Source: Pararhodobacter oceanensis (GTDB lineage: Bacteria; Pseudomonadota; Alphaproteobacteria; Rhodobacterales; Rhodobacteraceae). From it: 40,372 nt of DNA. How positions within the stretch are numbered: position 1 is the first letter of the stretch; every line of letters starts with the position of its first letter. This document shows positions 27,337 to 34,464 of the stretch, in pieces. Where the stretch lies: positions 1 through 40,372 of the forward strand of contig NZ_QDKM01000015.1 of NCBI RefSeq assembly GCF_003076755.1, written 5' to 3'. The translations under genes and the position numbers were made by a program. The notes under the pieces are model-generated. The model made no database searches, had not been told where the DNA came from, and saw nothing but the letters and a program-made list of their open reading frames with translations.

Positions 27337-28325
27337 AGATTGCTGTGATTGGTGGTGTCAATTCCACACGTGTTTTAATACATTCACTTGCGAAACATGG
27401 CTATACCAATTGTAGGGTCTGGGGATATGTGCCCTCCGACTCATCAAGCGTTTCTGGCTGGTGTGATTTGCGTGCAGCGAGCGCCGCGCTGAATATGTCT
27501 TTTCAGCCCTTTCGCAAGGTTGCGGAGTGCGAGAACAAATTGCGGGCCTTTGCTCCCGATATTCTCTTTGTTGTTGGCCTCTCACAGATTGTGCCAACAT
27601 CCATGCTTGGAATATCACGAATCGGGAATATTGGCTTTCACCCAACCGCCCTCCCGCGTGGGCGTGGCAGGGCAGCGATTGCATGGATGATTCTTCACCG
27701 AACCGACGGTGCAGCGAGCTTTTTTGAGCTTCGAGGGGGCGTGGATGACGGGCCGATTATAGTTCAGGAAACGTTTCGGGTAAATGACACCGACGATGCG
27801 GCAACGGTTGAAGCTAAGATTCTTGAGGCGGAGGCGCGCGCGCTCGACAAATGGCTGCCGACACTGCGCGAAAACGGTATTGTTGGCATTGAACAAGATC
27901 ACAAACAAGCAACATGGCTTGGAAGACGAACACAAGACGACGGTTGGCTGAATTGGTCGCAGCCTCGCGAGGAAATCCTAGCTCTGATTCGAGCAAGTGC
28001 GCCACCACATCCAGGTGCATTTACCTATTATAATGATACACGCATCGAAATCACTGCGGCTCGCGTTTGCGACCGACCAGAGACCGGAGTAACAGGGCGG
28101 ATTGTTGCCGTTTACAATGATCGCGGCTTTGATGTCCAATGTGGCGATGCCCTCATCACGATAAAACGTTGGCAAGGTTCCCACTCATGGCAACCGAGAG
28201 TAGGAATGAAGCTTGGTTATTATGTTGAAGTAGAGGTTTTCAAGTTGTTATCATTAGTCAAAAATCTTGAGCAGCGCATCGAAACCTTAGAACACGACAT
28301 TGAAAGACTTCAACAAGGCACTTGA
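27333..28325 (+). CDS. Formyltransferase-family protein (sugar N-formyltransferase) with C-terminal coiled coil
   Basis: The 330-residue protein matches the Formyl_trans_N fold used by Fmt, ArnA and sugar N-formyltransferases. Catalytic residues are visible: Asn99 and His103 in NIGFHPTALPRGRG, and Asp138/Asp139 in GGVDDGPII. Residues ~205-290 form a C-terminal OB-like domain (FTYYNDTRIEI ... GDALITIKRWQG). The last ~25 residues (VKNLEQRIETLEHDIERLQQ) have clear heptads, an unusual coiled-coil tail for oligomerisation. ATG 27333 overlaps the previous stop. Fmt itself is unlikely because the tRNA-binding domain is poor and the gene lies in a sugar locus. Next to a deacetylase, N-formylation of a freed amino sugar is the likely role. 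Confidence 0.82.
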   Translation: MKIAVIGGVNSTRVLIHSLAKHGYTNCRVWGYVPSDSSSVSGWCDLRAASAALNMSFQPFRKVAECENKLRAFAPDILFVVGLSQIVPTSMLGISRIGNIGFHPTALPRGRGRAAIAWMILHRTDGAASFFELRGGVDDGPIIVQETFRVNDTDDAATVEAKILEAEARALDKWLPTLRENGIVGIEQDHKQATWLGRRTQDDGWLNWSQPREEILALIRASAPPHPGAFTYYNDTRIEITAARVCDRPETGVTGRIVAVYNDRGFDVQCGDALITIKRWQGSHSWQPRVGMKLGYYVEVEVFKLLSLVKNLEQRIETLEHDIERLQQGT

Positions 28326-28467
28326 GCGACGGATTCGTGGGAAGGCGCATACATATCTGACTTTTGGCCAAGAATATGTGTAACGGACTTTGAAAAAGAT
28401 TTAGAAAATCGGAATAACTATTTGACTAACCTAAGTTCAGTATCGTTCAATTACCAAAGGAAATAAT

Positions 28468-29115
28468 ATGAAACTGTTCGGAGTTTATGGAGCAAGTGGT
28501 TTCGGGCGTGAAGTAATGCCCTTGCTGCGTCAACAGCTCGAGGGGGAAGGAAATGTGGAATGCGTTTTCGTAGATGACGGCGGATCAATAAACACCGTCA
28601 ATGGTCACAAATCCATTTCATTTGACGAATTCAGGAACCATCCAGCTGAACGCAGATTTATTTCGATTGCCATCGGCGCCGGAGAAACCAGAGTAGAGTT
28701 GGCGAAACGATGCGCCAACTTCAGCATTCCTGTACTAAATATTCGAGCGGTCAATAGTATTGTAATGGATAACGTGACAATTGGAGATGGTCATATTTTA
28801 TGTGCGTTTACCACCATTACTTCTAATGTATCGATTGGACGCCATTTTCACGCCAATATCTATTCGTATGTGGCCCATGATTGTGTGATAGGGGACTTTG
28901 TGACCTTCGCCCCAGGTGTGATGTGCAATGGTAACGTCCGCGTCGAAGACCACGCATACGTAGGGACGGGTGCTGTTTTGCGACAGGGTGCGCCAGATAA
29001 ACCGTTGGTAATCGGAGAGGGCGCTATCGTTGGTATGGGGGCGGTCGTGACCCGAGATGTCCGTCCGTGGACGACGGTTGTAGGAAATCCGGCCAAACCA
29101 CTCATTAAGGAATAA
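28468..29115 (+). CDS. PglD/NeuD-type sugar O/N-acetyltransferase
   Basis: The 215-residue protein has an N-terminal Rossmann-like nucleotide-sugar-binding domain (LFGVYGASGFGREVMPLL) and a C-terminal left-handed beta helix with hexapeptide repeats. The catalytic His137 lies in YVAHDCVIGD. The end VVGNPAKPLIKE is typical of the family. PglD acetylates the 4-amine of UDP-2-acetamido-4-amino-sugars. ATG has AAAGGAAA upstream. A 142-bp AT-rich gap separates it from the formyltransferase gene, so it may have its own promoter. The aminotransferase follows two bases after its stop. Confidence 0.9.
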   Translation: MKLFGVYGASGFGREVMPLLRQQLEGEGNVECVFVDDGGSINTVNGHKSISFDEFRNHPAERRFISIAIGAGETRVELAKRCANFSIPVLNIRAVNSIVMDNVTIGDGHILCAFTTITSNVSIGRHFHANIYSYVAHDCVIGDFVTFAPGVMCNGNVRVEDHAYVGTGAVLRQGAPDKPLVIGEGAIVGMGAVVTRDVRPWTTVVGNPAKPLIKE

Positions 29116-29117
29116 TC

Positions 29118-30245
29118 ATGCGCATTTACCTTTCGCGCCCGCATATGTCTGGCCATGAAGAAGCCCGCGTTGCCGAGGCATTCGCGTCGAACTTCGTGGC
29201 CCCACTTGGGCCCCAGCTCGACGCCTTCGAGGATCGGGTTCGCGAGTATCTTGGGGCTGATGTCTATTGCGTAGGGCTGTCTTCGGGCTCCGCAGCGCTA
29301 CATCTTGCCCTGCGTATCGCCGGCGTGGGGCGCGGCGACGAAGTATGGGTGTCCTCGATGACCTTTGCTGGCGGGGTTTTCCCGGTCAATTACCTCGGCG
29401 CCACACCCCGGTTTTTTGACCTCACCCCGGCAAGCTGGACGATAGATACAGGCATAGTTGCGGAAGAATTGGCCAAAGCATCGCGCGAAAACCGCCTGCC
29501 GAAAGCCATTGTGCCGACCGATCTTTACGGCCAATCAGTTGATCTTGATCCGTTGGAAGTCCTTGCCGAGCAATACGGCGTCCGCCTTATCGTCGACAGC
29601 GCCGAGAGCCTTGGCGCGAGCTACAAGAACGGGCGCAAGGCTGGCACTGGCGGCGACGCGGCTATCCTGTCGTTCAATGGCAACAAAATCATCACAACCT
29701 CGGGCGGCGGTATGCTGGTCACGCGGCATAAAGCCTGGGCAGATGAGGCGCGCTTCCTCGCAACACAGGCGCGTGATACTGCTCCACACTACGAGCATTC
29801 GACCTTCGGCTACAATTACCGCCTGTCCAACATCTGCGCTGCGATAGGGCTGGGACAAATGGAAGTCCTCGACGATCGCGTTGCGCGTCGTCGCGAGATT
29901 TATAAGCGCTACAAGGATGCACTATTGCGTCCGGGTATAGAATTCACGCCCGAACCCGTAGGGCTGTATTCGACACGCTGGCTTACTACATTGACCATCG
30001 ACGTTGCGGAAACTGATGTCTCGCGTGAAGACATTCGTTTGATGCTATTGGAGCACCGGATCGAATCCAGACCGCTTTGGAAGCCGATGCATTTGCAGCC
30101 ACTTTATGTTGGCGCATCTTATCACGGCACGGGCGTCGATCAAAGACTCTTTGAAGATGGGCTTTGTTTGCCGTCTGGCAGTGACATGCATGAAGATCAA
30201 CAGGTTGAAGTGATCGAATTGGTGAAGGCATTATTGGGCGATTAG
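29118..30245 (+). CDS. DegT/DnrJ/EryC1-family sugar aminotransferase (PglE-like)
   Basis: The 375-residue PLP enzyme has SSGSAALHLALRIAGVGRGDEV near its start, Asp/Ser contacts in DSAESLGASY, and the PLP lysine Lys190 in FNGNKIITTSGGGML. It would aminate a 4-keto sugar, making the amine that the upstream acyltransferase modifies. The 4,6-dehydratase that makes the keto sugar is not in the window. GC content is visibly higher than in the four genes upstream, so it may have a different origin. It ends the locus. IS66 debris follows within 200 bp. Confidence 0.92.
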   Translation: MRIYLSRPHMSGHEEARVAEAFASNFVAPLGPQLDAFEDRVREYLGADVYCVGLSSGSAALHLALRIAGVGRGDEVWVSSMTFAGGVFPVNYLGATPRFFDLTPASWTIDTGIVAEELAKASRENRLPKAIVPTDLYGQSVDLDPLEVLAEQYGVRLIVDSAESLGASYKNGRKAGTGGDAAILSFNGNKIITTSGGGMLVTRHKAWADEARFLATQARDTAPHYEHSTFGYNYRLSNICAAIGLGQMEVLDDRVARRREIYKRYKDALLRPGIEFTPEPVGLYSTRWLTTLTIDVAETDVSREDIRLMLLEHRIESRPLWKPMHLQPLYVGASYHGTGVDQRLFEDGLCLPSGSDMHEDQQVEVIELVKALLGD

Positions 30246-30442
30246 CATTGTGCCCGCCGCCGATGTTGGCGCGACGGATCTGATGCGGTTGTCTAATCGC
30301 TGTTGTCGCGTCAAGTCCTGAACGTATGAATGCGCGCCTGCCGGATGCATGGTTGTTTCCGCGGTCGGCAAAGGCCGCCGCATGATAGGGATTCGCGGGA
30401 GGAGCCTTCAATGTTGATGTCGCACCCTTGCGCCATTGGTCG
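30246..30442. other. Non-coding spacer
   Basis: No gene, tRNA or clear structure is seen. The segment separates the aminotransferase stop from an IS66 terminal repeat. Confidence 0.5.
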
Positions 30443-30699
30443 GTAACCGAGCGATTGATACCGCGGCTTATGCGGCTTGACTGCGGGCCTCGTCGGCCAG
30501 CGGCACCCATTGCCACGGCAACAGCTCATCGAGCCTGTTGATCTTGTGATTATGGATGCGGGCGAGAATGTCGGCGAGATAGGCCTGCGGATCGAGGCCG
30601 TTCAGTTTGGCGGTCTCGATGATGGTCATAGCGCGGGCCAAGGTTTCGGCACCGGTGTCAGCGCCTGCAAATAGCCAGTTCTTGCGGCCTATCCGGATT
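30443..30699 (-). pseudogene. IS66 TnpC C-terminal remnant with terminal repeat
   Basis: The minus strand encodes RIGRKNWLFAGADTGAETLA, RAMTIIETAKLNGLDPQAYL and so on to a stop at 30468-30470. This matches the end of the intact TnpC at 31776-33410 with a few differences (LLPWQWVP versus LLPWNWAP). The IS66 end GTAACCGAGCGATTGATACC starts at 30443. It is a related but distinct IS66 copy, reduced to about 250 bp, in the opposite orientation to the intact one. Confidence 0.85.
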
Positions 30700-30903
30700 G
30701 CAGAGATCTACCGCATCGAGGCTGAAATACGCGGCATGGGTCCAGGCCAACGGCGCTCTGCACGGGAGGCCCGCACCGCACCCAAGGTGGCTGAGTTCGG
30801 CGAATGGCTGCAAAGCCAGCGCCAACGGATCTCCTCAAAGTCGCGGCTTGGTGAAAAGCTGACCTACATCCATCGTCAGTGGGACGGATTGCAGACCTTC
30901 CTC
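30700..30903 (+). pseudogene. IS66 TnpC fragment, 5' piece of a broken second-type copy
   Basis: The plus-strand translation reads IYRIEAEIRGMGPGQRRSA ... SKSRLGEKLTYIHRQWDGLQTFL, nearly identical in pattern to residues ~380-450 of the TnpC at 38040-39608. It stops exactly at the left terminal repeat of the complete IS66 element (30904). The matching C-terminal piece appears at 33714-33942. Confidence 0.88.
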
Positions 30904-31003
30904 GTAACCACACCATTGCTACCGCCTGCCGCGTGGCGTCGTCAGATCTTAAGCTCTGTCGTTATTGTCGTCGTTACTGACGTCGTATGAAATGGAGCCA
31001 GAT

Positions 31004-31369
31004 ATGCGTCATGAAGTGATCGTCGGCGTTGAGCGGAGACGGCGTTGGCGGGCGGAGGAGAAGCTGTCGATCCTCGACGAGGTTGGGCAGAATGGTGCCA
31101 CGGTCAGCGATGTGGCGCGGCGCCACGACATCACGCGGCAGCATATCTACCAGTGGCGCCAGGAGTTTCGGCGCAAAGGGCTCTGGCCTCGGACGGCGGA
31201 AACGGTTTTTCTTTCATTGCCGCCGCCATGTGAGGGACCAGACACATCCGGGGGCACCCAACGTCCGGAGGTCGAAATTTTACTGGGGAACGGTCGCAGC
31301 CTGCGATGTGCAAGTGACTTATCGCCTGAGCGCCTCCAGCACCTTATTCGCGCGGTTGAAACGGCATGA
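31004..31369 (+). CDS. tnpA: IS66 TnpA (HTH accessory protein)
   Basis: The 121-residue IS66 OrfA begins MRHEVIVGVERRRRWRAEEKL and carries an HTH (TVSDVARRHDITRQHIYQWRQEF). ATG 31004 is the family start. The frame extends upstream to 30965 without support. It overlaps tnpB by ATGA. All three IS66 proteins are needed for transposition in characterised members. Confidence 0.9.
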   Translation: MRHEVIVGVERRRRWRAEEKLSILDEVGQNGATVSDVARRHDITRQHIYQWRQEFRRKGLWPRTAETVFLSLPPPCEGPDTSGGTQRPEVEILLGNGRSLRCASDLSPERLQHLIRAVETA

Positions 31370-31713
31370 TCGGGCCCGGCACCGGCGTTCGCGTGTATCT
31401 GGGCTGCGGTGTGACCGACATGCGCAAGGGGATCGCCGGACTGTCCGCCATGGCGCAAGATGTGTTGCGGCAGAAACCGGCGGGTGGTGCCGTATTCGCC
31501 TTCCGGGGACGCCGCGGCGACCGGATTAAACTGCTCTATTGGGATGGTCAGGGATTTTGCCTCTACTATAAGGTTCTGGAGCGTGGTCGCTTTCCGTGGC
31601 CCAATACGGCCTCTGGATCGGCGCGCCTGACCTCAGCCCAGTTGGCAATGCTGTGGGAAGGAATCGACTGGCGGCGTCCCGACTGGGGCGCTCCGCCTGC
31701 GCGCGTCGGATGA
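31366..31713 (+). CDS. tnpB: IS66 TnpB
   Basis: The 115-residue TnpB (IS66 Orf2) has RVYLGCGVTDMRKGIAGLSA, then FRGRRGDRIKLLYWDGQGFCLYYKVLERGRF, the conserved block of the family. Its biochemical role is unknown. It is coupled to tnpA by the ATGA overlap. Confidence 0.92.
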   Translation: MIGPGTGVRVYLGCGVTDMRKGIAGLSAMAQDVLRQKPAGGAVFAFRGRRGDRIKLLYWDGQGFCLYYKVLERGRFPWPNTASGSARLTSAQLAMLWEGIDWRRPDWGAPPARVG

Positions 31714-31775
31714 TTTTACGCTTTGTTTTGCGTTATTTATATGGTGTTTGCGCCTGATTTTTGGTAGTCGGGCGC

Positions 31776-33410
31776 ATGTCGAAACCTGCCAAAGATCTGC
31801 CAAATGATCCTGCCGAATTGAGGGCGATGATTGCGGCATTACAGGCAGAGAATGCGAAAATCGCGGCGGAAAACGCCAAGATGTCGGCCACGCTGCGGGT
31901 CCATGATCAGCTGGTTCAAGCGTTGCGTTTGCGGATTGCCAAGCTACAGAAACTGGCCTTTGGCAAATCATCGGAAAAGATCGAACGCGAAATTGAACAG
32001 CTGGAACTGGCGCTGGAAGACCTGCTTGTTGCTGTCGCCGAAGGTGACGATGACCTCATAGATGAAGGTCAGGGCGAGCCTGAGCCCCATGAGGTGTCTG
32101 CCCCCACACTGCGCCGCCGTCCGCGTGTCTCGGAAGCGACCCCGCGCGAGCGCCGCGAGCTTGATCCCGGCACCTGCTGCCCCGACTGTGGTGGTGATCA
32201 GCGTGTAGTCGGCGAGGATGTCAGCGAACTCCTAGATATGATCGCGGCGCAGATGAAGGTGGTCCAGATCGCCCGCATCAAGAAGTCCTGTCGCCGTTGC
32301 GAGCGGATGGTGCAGGAGCCGGCACCCAGCCGCCCGATCCCTGGCAGCATGGCTGGCCCGAACTTGCTGGCGCATATCCTGGTCTCGAAATTCGACGACC
32401 ACCTTCCCCTTTACCGACAGCACGAAATCTTCGCCCGCATGGGCGCGGACATTCCCGAAAGCACGCTTGTTGGCTGGTCCGGACGGGCGATGAAGACCCT
32501 TGCACCATTGGTCGAGCGCATTGAGGCCGACATCATGGCCAGCGATCTGCTGCACGCTGACGACACGCCAATCCGGGTGCTGGACCGCTCCAAAAGAGAC
32601 AAGGGGCTTGGTAAAGGCGTGAAACAGGGACGGATCTGGGCCTATGTGCGCGATCAACGACCTTGGGCGGGGGCGTCGCCACCCGGTGCTGTTTACCGGT
32701 TTGCACCCGACTGGAAGCAGGAGCATGTGCAAAAGCATCTGGCCCAGATGCGCGGCATTCTACAGGCCGACGGCTATAAGGGCTATGCCATGCTCTACGA
32801 GCCTCAACCTGATGGCACGCCGCGTTTGCGCGAGGCAGCCTGTTGGGCGCATCTGCGGCGGGACTTCCATGACTTTTGGACATCGACCAAGTCCGAGATC
32901 GCCCGTGCGGCACTTGACCGGATCGGCGAGTTTTACGACATCGAGCGCGACATTAACGGCCAGACGGCAGAGACCCGGCAGGCCGTGCGCGAAAAGCAGA
33001 GCCGGCTCAAGGTCGAAGCCTTCTTCGCTTGGTCGGAACAACAGCTCCTGCGCATCCCGGGTAAAAGCGACCTGGCCAAAGCCTTCCGTTATGGCCTCAA
33101 TCGACGAGAGGCCCTCAGCCTGTTCCTGACCGATGGGCGCGTGGCCATCGACAATAACCCCGCGGAGCGTGCCCTGCGCCCGATCGGGATAGGCCGCAAG
33201 AACTGGCTATTTGCAGGCGCAGACACCGGTGCCGAAACCTTGGCCCGCGCCATGACCATCATCGAGACCGCCAAGCTGAACGGCCTCGATCCGCAGGCCT
33301 ATCTCGCCGACATTCTCGCCCGCATCCATGATCACAAGATCAACCGGCTGAACGAATTGCTGCCGTGGAACTGGGCACCAGACGATGCCGAGAACAGTCA
33401 AGCAGCATAA
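31776..33410 (+). CDS. tnpC: IS66 TnpC transposase (DDE)
   Basis: The 544-residue transposase has an N-terminal leucine-zipper-like region (LQAENAKIAAENAKMSATL), a zinc-finger segment (CCPDCGGDQ ... CRRCERM) and the DDE core, with Asp in LLHADDTPIRVLD, Asp in LQADGYKGYAM and Glu in NNPAERALRPIG. It is intact. ATG 31776 is preferred to the in-frame start at 31761. About 60 non-coding bases separate it from tnpB. Confidence 0.92.
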   Translation: MSKPAKDLPNDPAELRAMIAALQAENAKIAAENAKMSATLRVHDQLVQALRLRIAKLQKLAFGKSSEKIEREIEQLELALEDLLVAVAEGDDDLIDEGQGEPEPHEVSAPTLRRRPRVSEATPRERRELDPGTCCPDCGGDQRVVGEDVSELLDMIAAQMKVVQIARIKKSCRRCERMVQEPAPSRPIPGSMAGPNLLAHILVSKFDDHLPLYRQHEIFARMGADIPESTLVGWSGRAMKTLAPLVERIEADIMASDLLHADDTPIRVLDRSKRDKGLGKGVKQGRIWAYVRDQRPWAGASPPGAVYRFAPDWKQEHVQKHLAQMRGILQADGYKGYAMLYEPQPDGTPRLREAACWAHLRRDFHDFWTSTKSEIARAALDRIGEFYDIERDINGQTAETRQAVREKQSRLKVEAFFAWSEQQLLRIPGKSDLAKAFRYGLNRREALSLFLTDGRVAIDNNPAERALRPIGIGRKNWLFAGADTGAETLARAMTIIETAKLNGLDPQAYLADILARIHDHKINRLNELLPWNWAPDDAENSQAA

Positions 33411-33435
33411 GCTGCGGTAGCAATGGAGCGGTTAC

Positions 33436-33713
33436 CCGAAAACCGAGGTGCCCGAGAACCGAATGAAGATTGAAAAGCGCATCTGTAGACACCAGAGGTG
33501 CGCCAAGCTCGAAACTATGACATACCGAAGCATCCAAAACCCACGCGGGCGCCAGGATCGCTATACCTGGTTCACGCTCAAGGCCGACAAGTTGGCCATC
33601 ACCGCGATTGAGCGTCCGGAAAATCTTCACGTCAGCGCCAAAATACGCATGCCATTGATAATGAACCCGATAAACCTGCCCGACATGGGCAGAATGAACG
33701 GGAACTGGGACTG
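33436..33713 (-). pseudogene. Unassigned fragment of a probable mobile-element-associated protein
   Basis: This 278-bp segment lies between the IS66 end and the next IS66 fragment. A minus-strand frame runs without a stop across all of it, reading GQVYRVHYQWHAYFGADVKI ... PGIAILAPAWVLDASVC ... LGAPLVSTDALFNLH. The style resembles small conserved proteins found beside transposases and integrases (DUF5372-like), but I cannot name it firmly. An 88-codon plus-strand frame (33448-33714) overlaps it and looks less protein-like. Confidence 0.35.
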
Positions 33714-33942
33714 ACCAGAAAAAATGCGCTCTTCGCCGGCCATGACGAGGGCGGTCGTGCCTGGGGGCGTATTGCCTCGCTGATCGCCACGGCAAAGATC
33801 AACGGCGTCGAGCCCTTTGCCTACCTCAAGGCCACACTCGAAGCCATCGCGGGAGGCCATCCAGCCAGCCGCATCGACGACCTACTCCCATGGAACTTCA
33901 GCCCGTCAATCTGATCCTGAGTGCCGTGTGGGCACCGCTTAC
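33714..33942 (+). pseudogene. IS66 TnpC fragment, 3' piece with right terminal repeat
   Basis: It reads TRKNALFAGHDEGGRAWGRI, then ASLIATAKINGVEPFAYLKA, ending DLLPWNFSPSI and a stop. The IS66 end follows at 33921-33942 (reverse complement GTAAGCGGTGCCCACACGGC). It continues the copy begun at 30700-30903. About 21 codons containing the DDE glutamate are missing between the pieces. Confidence 0.88.
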
Positions 33943-33960
33943 GGGGGACTTCAGCAAGAT

Positions 33961-34086
33961 GTGCGTCATGAAGTGATCCTCGGCGTTTAGCGGCGGCGGC
34001 GCTGGCGGGCGGAGGAGAAGCTGTCGATCCTCGACGAGGCTGGGTTGAATGGCGCCCCGGTCAGTGATCTTGCGCGGCGCCAACTC
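33961..34086 (+). pseudogene. IS66 TnpA N-terminal remnant with internal stop
   Basis: It reads (V)RHEVILGV-stop-RRRRWRAEEKLSILDEAGLNGAPVSDLARRQ. This is the first ~40 codons of a TnpA like that at 31004, with a TAG replacing Glu codon 10. It breaks off just before the dgkA stop codon on the other strand. Confidence 0.88.
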
Positions 34087-34092
34087 AACAAG

Positions 34093-34464
34093 TCACAGAA
34101 CCACCGCGTATATTGACCAAGCAAACGCGTTGATCAATGACAGTGCCACGGCAAGGGAACCGAGATCTTTTGCCGCGCCAGAGAGCGGATGTCTCTCCAA
34201 TGAAATTCTGTCCACTATGGTCTCAATTGCAGTATTCAAAACTTCCACAATGAGAACTAAAAGCCAGCTACTCATGACAGCGATCAAGGAAAACCAATCA
34301 TTGAGAAAAAATAGGCTGCACAGGATTGCAATCGCAGCTAGAAAAAGCTCCTGACGAAAAGCAGATTCATGAATAAAAACATATCTAGCCCCCTTTAACG
34401 AGGCCCCCATAGCCATCAATACTCTCTGAAGTCCTATATGCTTATCGTTACGATCCTCACTCAT
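34093..34464 (-). CDS. dgkA: Diacylglycerol kinase
   Basis: The 123-residue integral membrane kinase has three hydrophobic helices and the signature EVLNTAIETIVDRIS...AKDLGSLAV. The Glu, Asn and Asp of this signature form the active site of DgkA. It converts diacylglycerol to phosphatidic acid with ATP. An N-terminal amphipathic helix (residues ~12-30) is normal. It overlaps the upstream transferase gene by four bases (ATGA), so the two are translationally coupled, which fits recycling of that enzyme's diacylglycerol by-product. AT-rich, like its partner. Confidence 0.93.
   Translation of the reverse strand: MSEDRNDKHIGLQRVLMAMGASLKGARYVFIHESAFRQELFLAAIAILCSLFFLNDWFSLIAVMSSWLLVLIVEVLNTAIETIVDRISLERHPLSGAAKDLGSLAVALSLINAFAWSIYAVVL

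Larger units (their letters stand above)
30904..33435 (+). mobile_element. Complete IS66-family element
   Basis: The 2532-bp element has ends GTAACCACACCATTGCTACC (left) and, reverse-complemented, GTAACCGCTCCATTGCTACC (right). It carries tnpA, tnpB and tnpC in order. The 8 bp on each side (CCTTCCTC and CCGAAAAC) do not match, so there is no target duplication. The flanking DNA has been rearranged since insertion, or the element arrived by recombination between IS66 copies. Confidence 0.9.
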
